Assembly (NCBI RefSeq): GCF_900091845.1
Contig: NZ_FMCI01000318.1
Location: 1 to 40,455 of the forward strand
Source: Streptomyces sp. SolWspMP-5a-2
Lineage (GTDB): Bacteria; Actinomycetota; Actinomycetes; Streptomycetales; Streptomycetaceae
Direction of reading: 5' to 3'
Length of the DNA: 40,455 nucleotides
A model generated the notes under the pieces. The model was given only the letters and a program-made list of their open reading frames with translations. It did not search any database and was not told the DNA's origin. The position numbers and the translations under genes were made by a program. Shown one piece after another: positions 15,802 to 26,439 of this stretch; positions within the stretch are counted from its first letter, which is position 1; each line of letters opens with the position of its first letter.

Positions 15802-18699
15802 TCAGATCCCCGGCCGGGGCGGGACGGGCGGGGGCGGGCCACCCGCGCGCAGGGCCTCCGTCAGGTCGGCACGCCTGTTCACGCCCAGTTTCCGGTACAC
15901 GCTCGTCAGGTGCAGTTCGATCGTACGCACCGTCACGAAGAGGGACTCCGCGACCTCCCGGTTGCCCGCACCCGAGGCGACCAGACCCGCCACCGTGCGC
16001 TCGGTGCCGGTCAGCATGTCCAGCGGCGACGCGGTGATCTCCCGCATCCGTCCGCCGGCCGCCACCAGGTCCTCCCGCGCCTGCCGGGCGAGGGCGACGC
16101 AGCCGCTGCGCCGGGCCAGTCCGACGGCCTCCCGCAGATGGTCGCGCGCCTCGCGCACCTCGCCGTCCGCCAGCACCGCGCGGCCCAGCAGGAGCAGCGC
16201 CCGCGCGTGGTGGGCGCGCGCCGGTGAGGACTCCAGCAGGGTGACCGCGCCGCGCAGCCGCTCGGTCCCGGCCGGTCCCGGGGTGGCGGCGCCGACGGCC
16301 AGCGCGGCGTACCCGCGGGCGCGCGGGGTGTCCCAGCGCTCGGCGAGCCGGGCGCCGTGCCCGGCGGCCTCCAGCGCCTCGGTGGTGCGGCCGAGCCCGC
16401 CGAGCAGGCAGGCCGCCTCCAGCCACCAGGGCGCGAAGACCGGGTTGCCGAGGCCCGCGGAGGCGAGGGAATCGCCGCAGGTGCGGAACTCCTCCAGGGC
16501 GCCCTCCAGATCACCGCGGGCGGCCCGCACCCGGCCACGGGCCATCAGGTACCAGTGGTACTCCCAGGCGAACCGGTCGAACCGGGGCCGCTTCACGGCG
16601 GCGAGGGCCTCCTCGGCGCGGGCCGTCTCACCGCGTTCGGCGAGGGCCGCCGCGTACGCGGTGTGCGGCATGGTCGTGCTGTCGCCCCAGCGTTCCTGGC
16701 CGAGGATCTCCAGCGAGGTCTGGGCGTCCGCGAGCGCGTCGGCGACCTCCCCGTTCTCCAGCCGGTACAGGGCGCGGGTGGAGAGCGCCAGCACGTACGT
16801 CCAGACCGCGGCGGTGTCCCGGCTGCCGCGCAGCACCGTCTCCAGGGCGTCGGAGGCGGCCCGGTTCTCGTCGGCGAGGCTGAGCGCGAGGGAGGCGGGC
16901 AGCAGCGACCAGACGCCGAGCGGGACACCGGGGGCGCGCAGCGCGCTGCGGGCCCGCCGTACGCTCTCGGCGACCGGCTGGCCGTCGACGGCGGCGAGGA
17001 CGCTGAGCATGGCGAGCTGCTGGCGCTGGGCGGGGGTGTCCCCGGGCGGAGGGACGAGGCCTGCGGTGCGGCGCAGCACGTCGGGGAGGGTCGACTTCTC
17101 GTCGGCGCCCACGATGAGCAGGGCCGACTCGGCGAGGGTGCGCAGTTCGCGGTCGACGGGTTCGGGGGCGGCGCCGAGTTCGGCGTCGAGGTCGTCGAGC
17201 GCCTCGGTCAGCACCCGGGTGCCGTCCGCGGAGCGCTGCACGCTGAGGCAGGTCAGGGCGAGCTGGACGGCGGTGGCGGTGCGGGCGCGGACGTCGGTGG
17301 TGCGGGCGTGCGCGGCGTGCAGCAGGTCGACCGAGCGGCGCGGGTCGGTCTCCGCGAGGGCCTTGCCGAGGCGGGTCAGGACGTCCGGGTCGTCGGGCTC
17401 GGCCTCCCGGACGCGTTCCAGGTAGCGGGCGGTGGCCTCGGGGGCGCCGCGCTGCTCGGCCTGGGTCGCCGCGGCGCGCAGCACGGAGGTGGTCCAGGCG
17501 TCCCCGGGTCCCGGCACCGCGAGGAGCTGGGCGGCGGTCTCCTCGGGTGAGCGTCCGATGTCGGACAGGAGCCGGGCGGCCCGCATCCGCAGCTCGGCGG
17601 TCCCGGCGGGGCCCAGGGTGTCGAGGACGGCGGCGCGCACCAGGTCGTGGACCGGTTCGCGGCGGGCGCGCTGGACCAGACCGGCCTGCCGCAGGATCTC
17701 CACGCCCTCCTCGACGTGCAGGGCGGAGACGCCGACGAGGGCGGCGAGGTAGGCGGTGTCCTCGTCGCCGAGGACGGCGACGGCGAGCAGCACCTCGCGC
17801 ACCCAGCCGGGCTGGTTGGCGAGGGCGGCCTGGACGGACGCGGCGACCACCCGGCCGCCGACCTCGGCGATCTGCCGGGTCCCGGCGTCGTCGGGGCCGA
17901 GTCCCGCGGCGCACAGGTCGCGCAGCAGCCGCACGGCCTCCAGGGGGCTGCCGCCGGTGACGGAGACGAGCCGCCCGACGAACGCCGGTTCGGGCTGGTG
18001 GCCGGGGAAGACGCGGCCGACCAGCTCGGTGATCTCGGCGGTGTCCAGCGGGCCGAGGCGCAGGGTGGCGGGCAGGTGGTGGGCGGCCAGGTCGGCGAGG
18101 GCGTCGGGGGCGGCGAGCCCGGCCTCGGTGCGGTGCGCGGCCACCACGAGCAGCGGCAGTCCGTCGGCGCGGCGCAGCAGGAAGTCGAGCCAGCGCAGGG
18201 ACCGTTCGTCGCACCAGTGGGCGTCGTCGAGGACGAGGACCAGCGGGCCCTCGGACATGAGGTTGACGGTGAGCCAGTACAGGCCCTGCAGGACGGAGAA
18301 GGTGCCCTCGGGGGCGGCGCCGAGGCTCTCCAGGGTCTCGGGGTCGGCGGCGAGGGCGGGCAGGGCGCGGCGGGCGGCGCCGTCCAGGAGGTGCGAGGCG
18401 CGGCCCTTGCGGCTGGTGAGGCCGAGCCGGGTGAAGAGGGCGCGGACCCCGCTGTAGCCGGTGGCGGCGTCGACGGCGCGGCAGCCGCCGTGCAGGACCG
18501 TCATCCCGGCGAAGGGTCCGTCCTCGGCGACGGCGGCGCGCAGCAGGGCGGTCTTGCCGGCGCCCGCGGGTCCGTCCACGAGGACCAGCCGGGGCTGTCC
18601 GGCGCGGGCGGCGGCGGCGTACCGGGCGAGGGCGTCGAGGTGCCGGGTCCGCCCGACCAGGGGCGGCGCGGGGGTGTCGGTACGGGCCCGCTCGCTCAC
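15802..18699 (-). CDS. fscRIV: LuxR-family LAL regulator (FscRIV position)
   Basis: A 965-residue LAL regulator with an intact ATPase site: Walker A GPAGAGKT (43-50) and Walker B LVLVLDDAHW. The start of the domain, PPLVGRTRHLDALARYAA, is typical. A helical repeat region fills the middle, and the C-terminal LuxR helix-turn-helix is LTGTERTVAGLVASGAGNRE with TIELHLTSVYRKLGV. GTG 18699 is chosen because GAGGGAGAG lies just upstream; the frame stays open to 19032 but the added residues look like untranslated leader. It diverges from fscMI across a 335-base region holding a PAS-LuxR-type box. In the FR-008 system the LAL with this position is a cluster activator. Confidence 0.88.
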   Translation of the reverse strand: MSERARTDTPAPPLVGRTRHLDALARYAAAARAGQPRLVLVDGPAGAGKTALLRAAVAEDGPFAGMTVLHGGCRAVDAATGYSGVRALFTRLGLTSRKGRASHLLDGAARRALPALAADPETLESLGAAPEGTFSVLQGLYWLTVNLMSEGPLVLVLDDAHWCDERSLRWLDFLLRRADGLPLLVVAAHRTEAGLAAPDALADLAAHHLPATLRLGPLDTAEITELVGRVFPGHQPEPAFVGRLVSVTGGSPLEAVRLLRDLCAAGLGPDDAGTRQIAEVGGRVVAASVQAALANQPGWVREVLLAVAVLGDEDTAYLAALVGVSALHVEEGVEILRQAGLVQRARREPVHDLVRAAVLDTLGPAGTAELRMRAARLLSDIGRSPEETAAQLLAVPGPGDAWTTSVLRAAATQAEQRGAPEATARYLERVREAEPDDPDVLTRLGKALAETDPRRSVDLLHAAHARTTDVRARTATAVQLALTCLSVQRSADGTRVLTEALDDLDAELGAAPEPVDRELRTLAESALLIVGADEKSTLPDVLRRTAGLVPPPGDTPAQRQQLAMLSVLAAVDGQPVAESVRRARSALRAPGVPLGVWSLLPASLALSLADENRAASDALETVLRGSRDTAAVWTYVLALSTRALYRLENGEVADALADAQTSLEILGQERWGDSTTMPHTAYAAALAERGETARAEEALAAVKRPRFDRFAWEYHWYLMARGRVRAARGDLEGALEEFRTCGDSLASAGLGNPVFAPWWLEAACLLGGLGRTTEALEAAGHGARLAERWDTPRARGYAALAVGAATPGPAGTERLRGAVTLLESSPARAHHARALLLLGRAVLADGEVREARDHLREAVGLARRSGCVALARQAREDLVAAGGRMREITASPLDMLTGTERTVAGLVASGAGNREVAESLFVTVRTIELHLTSVYRKLGVNRRADLTEALRAGGPPPPVPPRPGI

Positions 18700-19034
18700 T
18701 TGCTCTCCCTCGCGTCGTACAGGGCCCGGAACGGCGGCCGACGGTCCTCGGGGCGGGTGCGGTCCCGTCGGACGACGTCGATCACCGGCCTCGCGTCGCA
18801 CCTGCCCCGCCGGAACCTCATCTACGCACATTCGAGGGGCTCGGCGGGGCCCCTGGACGCGATGTCTAAGGATTTCCCCGGTAGCTGCCATGAGATCAAG
18901 TGAGGGTGCCACCGGCAACGCCTCGGTCGGAACCGGCCGGCGCACGGCACACGCACGACTCCCCGCGCCCGTCCACGCGTGACCGGCGGACCGCGGCCAC
19001 CCCCGGCGCCACCTCGTGAAAGGGCACCCCACCC
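18700..19034. other. 335-base divergent promoter region, fscRIV/fscMI
   Basis: No gene is supported here. The half near fscRIV is very GC-rich; the centre (about 18830-18900) is less so and carries the PAS-LuxR-type box at 18866-18881. Start sites for both divergent units should lie here. The fscMI ribosome site is the GAAAGGGCACC run at about 19018-19027. Confidence 0.7.
18866..18881. promoter_or_regulatory. PAS-LuxR (FscRI/PimM-type) binding box
   Basis: CTAAGGATTTCCCCGG matches the PimM-family consensus CTVGGGAWWTCCCBAG at 14 of 16 positions, with mismatches at positions 4 and 15. It lies 154 bases before fscMI and 167 before fscRIV, so it could control either or both. The match is seen directly; binding by FscRI is inferred. 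Confidence 0.65.
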
Positions 19035-20411
19035 ATGGACTCCGCCGCCCGGCCGATCCTCTTCGTCAGCCTCCCCGAGAGCGGCCTGCTCAACCCGTTG
19101 CTGGTGCTGGCCGGGGAGCTGGCCCGCCGTGGTGTCCCCGACCTGTGGTTCGCGACCGACGAGAGCCGCCGCGACGAGGTGACGGCGCTCGGCGCGGCGT
19201 CGCCGGTGTCGTTCGCGTCGCTGGGCGAGACGTTCTCCGAGCTGTCGGCGGTGACCTGGGACGACGACGTGTACCGGGAGGTCACCCAGTCGTCGCGGTT
19301 CAAGGCGCACCGCGCGGTGGTCAGGCAGTCCTACAAGCCCGCGCTCCAGGCCCGCAAGTACCGGGAGCTGGAGAAGGTCGTCGACGAGGTGCGGCCTGCG
19401 CTGCTGGTCGTGGACTGCGTGGCCGGGTTCGCCGTGGACCTGGCGCTGACCCGGGGCATCCCGTACGTGCTGAACGTGCCGTTCGTCGCCAGCAACGTGC
19501 TGACCTCGCACAACCCGTTCGGCGCGTCGTACACGCCGAAGAACTTCCCCGTGCCCAACTCCGGTCTGCCGCTGGCGATGTCGGCCCGGCAGAAGCGGGA
19601 GAACACCCTGTTCAAGTGGCGCACCCTGGGCATGTTCCTGGGTCCGGCGATGGGCAAGGTGCTGCGCGAGGACGCGGCGATCCGCAAGGAGCTGGGCATC
19701 ACCCCGCCCAACGCGATGACCCGCGTCGACCGGGCCGCCGCCGTGCTCTGCTCGTCGATCGCCGAGCTGGACTACCCGTTCGACATCCCCTCGAAGCTGA
19801 ACCTGGTGGGGGCCGTGCTGCCGCCGCTGCCGGAGGCACCGGACGACGACGAGGTGTCCGGCTGGCTCGACCGGCAGTCCTCGGTGGTCTACATGGGCTT
19901 CGGCACCATCACCCGGCTGACCCGCCCCGAGGTCGAGGCGCTGGTGGAGGTGGCGCGGCGGATGGCGGACACCCACCAGTTCCTGTGGAAGCTGCCCGCC
20001 GAGCAGCAGCACCTGCTGCCGCCCGCCGAGACCCTGCCCGGCAACCTGCGGGTGGAGAAGTGGGTGCCCTCCCAGCTCGACGTGCTCGCCCACCCGAACG
20101 TGTCGGCGTTCTTCTCGCACGGCGGCGGAAACGCCTACCACGAGGGCGTCTACTTCGGGAAGCCGCAGGTGGTGCGCCCGCTGTGGGTGGACTGCTTCGA
20201 CCAGGCGGTGCGCGGCCGCGACTTCGGCATCAGCCTCACCCTGGACCGGCCGCACACCGTCGACGTCGACGACGTCGTCGACAAGCTGACCCGCGTCACC
20301 ACCGAGCCGTCGTTCCGTGAGGAAGCCGAGCGGCTCGGCGCCCTCCAGAAGGCGGCCGGTGGCCGCAAGACCGCCGCCGACCTCGTGCTCGGCCTGCTCC
20401 CCTCGGCGTGA
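19035..20411 (+). CDS. fscMI: Mycosaminyl glycosyltransferase (FscMI/NysDI type)
   Basis: A 458-residue GT-B glycosyltransferase of the NysDI/AmphDI/PimK group, which transfers GDP-mycosamine to the polyene aglycone. The N-terminal acceptor domain starts RPILFVSLPESGLLNPLLVL. The C-terminal donor domain carries the UGT-like signature at about 358-392, FFSHGGGNAYHEGVYFGKPQ with the conserved His362, then PLWVDCFDQA. VVYMGFGTI opens the donor domain. Length fits the family. It begins the plus-strand operon of tailoring genes and is followed after 59 bases by the aminotransferase. A general macrolide glycosyltransferase is possible, but the neighbouring mycosamine aminotransferase supports the specific call. 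Confidence 0.86.
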   Translation: MDSAARPILFVSLPESGLLNPLLVLAGELARRGVPDLWFATDESRRDEVTALGAASPVSFASLGETFSELSAVTWDDDVYREVTQSSRFKAHRAVVRQSYKPALQARKYRELEKVVDEVRPALLVVDCVAGFAVDLALTRGIPYVLNVPFVASNVLTSHNPFGASYTPKNFPVPNSGLPLAMSARQKRENTLFKWRTLGMFLGPAMGKVLREDAAIRKELGITPPNAMTRVDRAAAVLCSSIAELDYPFDIPSKLNLVGAVLPPLPEAPDDDEVSGWLDRQSSVVYMGFGTITRLTRPEVEALVEVARRMADTHQFLWKLPAEQQHLLPPAETLPGNLRVEKWVPSQLDVLAHPNVSAFFSHGGGNAYHEGVYFGKPQVVRPLWVDCFDQAVRGRDFGISLTLDRPHTVDVDDVVDKLTRVTTEPSFREEAERLGALQKAAGGRKTAADLVLGLLPSA

Positions 20412-20470
20412 GCGCCCCGCGCCCGCCCGCCCCCATCCCGCGTCAGCCAAGCGACAGCAGCGAGGACTTC

Positions 20471-21529
20471 ATGGCCTTCACCCATCCCGTCTCCCGGCCG
20501 AGTCTGGACGGCCGCGAACTGGAGTACGTCACGGACGCCGTCTCCGGCGGCTGGATCTCCTCCCAGGGGCCCTACGTCCAGCGGTTCGAGGAGGCGTTCG
20601 CCGCCTGGAACGGGGTCGCCCACGGCGTCGCCTGTTCCTCCGGCACCGCCGCCCTGACCCTGGCGCTGCGCGCGCTGGGCATCGGACCGGGCGACGAGGT
20701 GATCGTCCCGGAGTTCACGATGGTGGCCTCCGCGTGGGCGGTCACCTACACCGGCGCCACGCCCGTCTTCGTGGACTGCGGCGACGACCTGAACATCGAC
20801 GTGTCGCGCATCGAGGAGAAGATCACCCCGCGCACCCGGGCGATCATGCCGGTGCACATCTACGGGCGGCGCTGCGACATGGACGCGGTGATGGACATCG
20901 CCCACCAGTACAACCTGCGGGTGGTGGAGGACTCGGCGGAGGCGCACGGGGTGCGCCCGGTGGGCGACATCGCCTGCTACTCGCTGTTCGCCAACAAGAT
21001 CATCACGGCGGGTGAGGGCGGCATCTGCCTCACCGAGGACCCGCGCCTGGCGCAGCAGCTCGCGCACCTGCGGGCCATGGCCTTCACCCGCGACCACAGC
21101 TTCCTGCACAAGAAGCTCGCCTACAACTTCCGGATGACGGCGATGCAGGGCGCCGTCGCGCTGGCCCAGGTGGAGCGGCTCGACGACATCCTCGCCGCCC
21201 GCCGCGAGATCGAGGCCCGCTACGACGCGGGCCTCAAGGACGTCCCCGGGATCACCCTGATGCCGGCCCGTGACGTGCTGTGGATGTACGACCTGCGCGC
21301 CGAGCGCCGGGAGGAGCTGCGCGCCCACCTGGACGCGCGCGGTGTCGAGACCCGGCTGTTCTTCAAGCCGATGAGCCGCCAGCCCGGCTACCTCGACCCG
21401 GTGTGGCCGACCCTCAACGCCCACCGGTTCAGCGAGGACGGCCTCTACCTGCCCACGCACACCGGGCTGACCGCGGCCGACCAGGAGTACATCACCGGCG
21501 CCGTCCGGGAGTTCTACACCGGGGGCTGA
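20471..21529 (+). CDS. fscMII: Mycosamine sugar aminotransferase (FscMII/NysDII type)
   Basis: A 352-residue DegT/DnrJ/EryC1 PLP aminotransferase, expected to convert GDP-3-keto-6-deoxymannose to GDP-mycosamine. The Schiff-base lysine is Lys176 in SLFANKIITAGEGG; ACSSGTAALTLALRALGIG and VEDSAEAHG are the PLP phosphate- and ring-binding segments. The length is that of AmphDII/NysDII. ATG 20471 has GAGGA four bases upstream. A GTG at 20408 overlapping the fscMI stop would add 21 Pro/Ser-rich residues and is less likely. The GDP-mannose dehydratase needed for the same sugar is not in this window. Confidence 0.86.
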   Translation: MAFTHPVSRPSLDGRELEYVTDAVSGGWISSQGPYVQRFEEAFAAWNGVAHGVACSSGTAALTLALRALGIGPGDEVIVPEFTMVASAWAVTYTGATPVFVDCGDDLNIDVSRIEEKITPRTRAIMPVHIYGRRCDMDAVMDIAHQYNLRVVEDSAEAHGVRPVGDIACYSLFANKIITAGEGGICLTEDPRLAQQLAHLRAMAFTRDHSFLHKKLAYNFRMTAMQGAVALAQVERLDDILAARREIEARYDAGLKDVPGITLMPARDVLWMYDLRAERREELRAHLDARGVETRLFFKPMSRQPGYLDPVWPTLNAHRFSEDGLYLPTHTGLTAADQEYITGAVREFYTGG

Positions 21530-21645
21530 CCGGGGGCCCGCCGCGGCGGGCCGCCGCACCCGCCCGCCGCCGGGCCCGACCGGGCCCGGTCCGCCGACCG
21601 CAGCACGAGACCCGCCGACCGCGGGACGAGAAACAAGGAGCGGAC

Positions 21646-22827
21646 ATGACGACCAGCCCCGGCCCGACGGTGGTCGACTTCCCGTTGCGCACGCCCGAGG
21701 AACCGCTGCCGCTGTCCCAGTACGCCTCCCACCGGGAACAGAGCGGCCTGGTCAGGTCCCATCTGCCGAACGGCGTGCCGATCTGGCTGGTCACCCGGCA
21801 CGAGGACGTGCGCGCGGTGCTCACCCACCCCAAGATCAGCGCCAACCCCGACAACGAGGGCTTCCCCAACGTCGGCGCGACGATGGGCGTCCCCAAGCAG
21901 GACCAGATCCCCGGCTGGTTCGTGGGACTGGACTCCCCGGAGCACGACCGGTTCCGCAAGGTCCTCATCCCCGAGTTCACCGTGCGCCGGGTCCGCGACC
22001 TGCGGCCCGCCGTGGAGAAGACCGTCGACGAGCGCATCGACGCCATGCTGGCGGGCGGCAACACCGCGGACCTGGTGGAGGACTTCGCGCTGCCGGTGCC
22101 GTCCCTGGTCATCTCCTCGCTGCTCGGTGTGCCCTCCGCCGACCGCGACTTCTTCGAGTCGCGCACCCGCACCCTGGTCGCCATCCGCACCTCCACCGAC
22201 GAGCAGCGCGCCACCGCCACCCGCGAGCTGCTGCGCTACATCAACCGGCTCATCGCCATCAAGGAGAAGTGGCGCGGCGAGGACCTGATCAGCCGGCTGC
22301 TGTCGACGGGCCAGCTCAGCAACGAGGAGCTCTCCGGCGTCCTGCTGCTCCTGCTGATCGCCGGGCACGAGACCACCGCGAACAACATCGGCCTCGGCGT
22401 GGTGACGCTGCTGTCCAACCCGGAGTGGATCGGCAGCGACCGGGTCGTGGAGGAGCTGCTGCGGCTGCACTCGGTGGCCGACATGGTCGCCCTGCGGGTC
22501 GCCGTCGACGACGTGGAGATCGCCGGGCAGCTGATCCGCAAGGGCGAGGGCATCGTCCCGCTGATCGCCGCCGCCAACCACGACACCGAGGTCTTCGGCT
22601 GCCCGCACGCCTTCAACCCGGAGCGCGCCGAGCGCCGGCACATCGCGTTCGGGTACGGCGTCCACCAGTGCCTGGGGCAGAACCTGGTCCGGGTCGAGAT
22701 GGAGATCGCCTACCGCAGGCTGTTCGAGCGGATCCCGACCCTGGAACTGGCCGTCCCCATGGACGAGTTGGCGTTCAAGTACGACGGGATCCTGTTCGGC
22801 CTCCACGAGCTGCCGGTGCGCTGGTAG
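21646..22827 (+). CDS. fscP: Cytochrome P450 for the exocyclic carboxyl group (FscP/NysN type)
   Basis: A 393-residue soluble bacterial P450. Visible motifs are the I-helix AGHETT, the K-helix EELLR, and the heme loop FGYGVHQCLGQ with ligand Cys342. In polyene clusters the CYP105H members (NysN, AmphN, PimG, FscP) oxidise the methyl branch near C-16/C-18 in three steps to a carboxylate. Epoxidase or hydroxylase P450s of the CYP161 group would be an alternative, but the position directly before a small ferredoxin and after the mycosamine genes is that of the carboxyl-forming enzyme. AAGGAG at 21635-21640 is an excellent ribosome site five bases before the ATG. Confidence 0.87.
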   Translation: MTTSPGPTVVDFPLRTPEEPLPLSQYASHREQSGLVRSHLPNGVPIWLVTRHEDVRAVLTHPKISANPDNEGFPNVGATMGVPKQDQIPGWFVGLDSPEHDRFRKVLIPEFTVRRVRDLRPAVEKTVDERIDAMLAGGNTADLVEDFALPVPSLVISSLLGVPSADRDFFESRTRTLVAIRTSTDEQRATATRELLRYINRLIAIKEKWRGEDLISRLLSTGQLSNEELSGVLLLLLIAGHETTANNIGLGVVTLLSNPEWIGSDRVVEELLRLHSVADMVALRVAVDDVEIAGQLIRKGEGIVPLIAAANHDTEVFGCPHAFNPERAERRHIAFGYGVHQCLGQNLVRVEMEIAYRRLFERIPTLELAVPMDELAFKYDGILFGLHELPVRW

Positions 22828-22904
22828 CCACCGGCACCGGGTGGGTCCTGACGGTCCCGGCCCCACCCGGACGACCACGACCCCACCCCGAGGAGCCAAC
22901 GATC

Positions 22905-23099
22905 ATGCGTGTCACCGTCGACAGGGAGCAGTGCGTCGGAGCGGGCCAGTGCGTGCTGAACGCGCCCGACGTCTTCGACCAGGACGACGACGGTGTCGTC
23001 GTCCTGCTGGCGAAGGAGCCCGGCGACCAGGACCGGGACGCGGTCCGCGCGGCGGGCGACCTGTGCCCGTCCCGCTCGGTCACCGTCCACGAGGACTGA
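22905..23099 (+). CDS. fscFE: [3Fe-4S] ferredoxin, electron donor to the P450
   Basis: A 64-residue ferredoxin with cluster ligands Cys10, Cys16 and Cys54 (CVGAGQC and the final CP). Ala13 sits where 4Fe-4S proteins have a fourth Cys, which marks a [3Fe-4S] cluster. The acidic surface (QDDDG, PGDQDRD) is usual for P450 partners. It starts 77 bases after fscP, with GAGGAG at 22890-22895 upstream. It should pass electrons from a housekeeping reductase to FscP. Confidence 0.9.
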   Translation: MRVTVDREQCVGAGQCVLNAPDVFDQDDDGVVVLLAKEPGDQDRDAVRAAGDLCPSRSVTVHED

Positions 23100-23150
23100 C
23101 ACCAGGCCGGCGGGACCCCGCCGGCGCGAACCACTGAAGGGACACACACC

Positions 23151-23909
23151 GTGACCACCGCTGCTGACGAGATCGCGGCCCGCTGGCTGCGGCGCTACCA
23201 CCCGGCCCACGCCGACGCGGTCCGGCTGGTCTGCTTCCCGCACGCCGGGGGTTCCGCCAGCTTCTACCACCCGGTCTCGGCGCGGTTCGCGCCGTCCGCC
23301 GAGGTCGTCTCGCTCCAGTACCCCGGCCGCCAGGACCGGCGCAAGGAACCCTGCGTGGCGGACCTCGGCACGCTCGCCGACCAGATCACCGAGCAGCTCC
23401 TCGCGCTGGACGACCGGCCCACCGTGTTCTTCGGGCACAGCATGGGCGCCGCCCTCGCGTTCGAGACGGCGTGGCGGCTGGAGCAGAAGGGCGCCGGTCC
23501 CCGCGAGGTCCTCGCCTCCGGGCGCCGCGCCCCGTCGACCACCCGCGCCGAGGAGGTCCACCTCCGCGACGACGACGGCATCGTGGCCGAGATGAAGCGC
23601 CTCAACGGCACCGCCGCCGGGGTCCTCGGCGACGAGGAGATCCTGCGCATGGCGCTGCCCGCGCTGCGCGGCGACTACCGCGCCATCGAGACGTACTCCT
23701 GCCCCGCCGACCGCCGCGTGGCGTGCGACATCACCGTCCTGACCGGCGACGCCGACCCGCTGACCACGATCGCGGAGGCCGAGCGCTGGCAGGACCACAC
23801 CACGGGCGGGTACCGGCTGCGGACCTACGCGGGGGGTCACTTCTTCCTCGTCCAGCACCTCGCCGCCGTCCAGTCCGAGATCGCCCGCGCCCTCGCCCCG
23901 GCCTCCTGA
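23151..23909 (+). CDS. fscTE: Type II thioesterase (editing)
   Basis: A 252-residue alpha/beta-hydrolase of the GrsT/PikAV group. The nucleophile is Ser97 in FFGHSMGAA, the acid is the Asp in TGDADPL, and the histidine is in YAGGHFFLV near residue 225; LVCFPHAGGSASFYHP at the N-terminus forms the oxyanion region. These stand-alone enzymes clear mis-loaded or decarboxylated acyl groups from PKS carrier domains. The GTG start has AAGGGA upstream and follows the ferredoxin stop by 51 bases. It is not the chain-releasing domain, which should sit at the end of a PKS protein outside the window. Confidence 0.87.
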   Translation: MTTAADEIAARWLRRYHPAHADAVRLVCFPHAGGSASFYHPVSARFAPSAEVVSLQYPGRQDRRKEPCVADLGTLADQITEQLLALDDRPTVFFGHSMGAALAFETAWRLEQKGAGPREVLASGRRAPSTTRAEEVHLRDDDGIVAEMKRLNGTAAGVLGDEEILRMALPALRGDYRAIETYSCPADRRVACDITVLTGDADPLTTIAEAERWQDHTTGGYRLRTYAGGHFFLVQHLAAVQSEIARALAPAS

Positions 23910-24113
23910 GCGTCCGGCCCGGGTGGCGGCGGGACCGCCTCCCGGGCAGGCGCTGGAGCCGTGACCGAAGCACGCCGACCGGCGCCGTGCCACCGCACGT
24001 CCGCCGCGGCCGGGGCCGCCGCGCAGCACGAGAACCGTCCACGGCCGGACGGCACCCCCGTCCTTCGCCTCCCACGTCACTTTCCGCTCACGCGCCTCCT
24101 GGACAAGGACACC

Positions 24114-26252
<2,139 letters not shown>

Positions 26253-26357
26253 GGCGGGCGACGGCATAGGCACGAGGTGCGGTCCGGTGGCCGGAGGCGG
26301 TCGCCGGGCCGCCCCCTTTCCCCGCCGGGCCGCCGCGCGCACCTCTCCGGGCCATCT

Positions 26358-26373
26358 CTAGGGAAAACACGGC
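26358..26373 (+). promoter_or_regulatory. PAS-LuxR-type box upstream of fscA
   Basis: CTAGGGAAAACACGGC matches CTVGGGAWWTCCCBAG at 12 of 16 positions. The left half-site and AT centre are perfect; the right half is poor. It lies 66 bases before the chosen fscA start in the 187-base pabAB-fscA gap, where an activator site would be expected. Weaker than the box near fscMI. Confidence 0.45.
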
Positions 26374-26439
26374 CCGCGCGGCAAGAGTCTGGAGCGGTTC
26401 TCTCTCCATGACGGCGACGCTCGACCCCCGGGAGTGATG

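Noticed and set aside
18700..19032. Extension of fscRIV to a start at 19032
   Set aside because: The added 111 residues show no ATPase-like sequence, GTG 18699 has a strong ribosome site, and the region holds promoter elements for two divergent genes.
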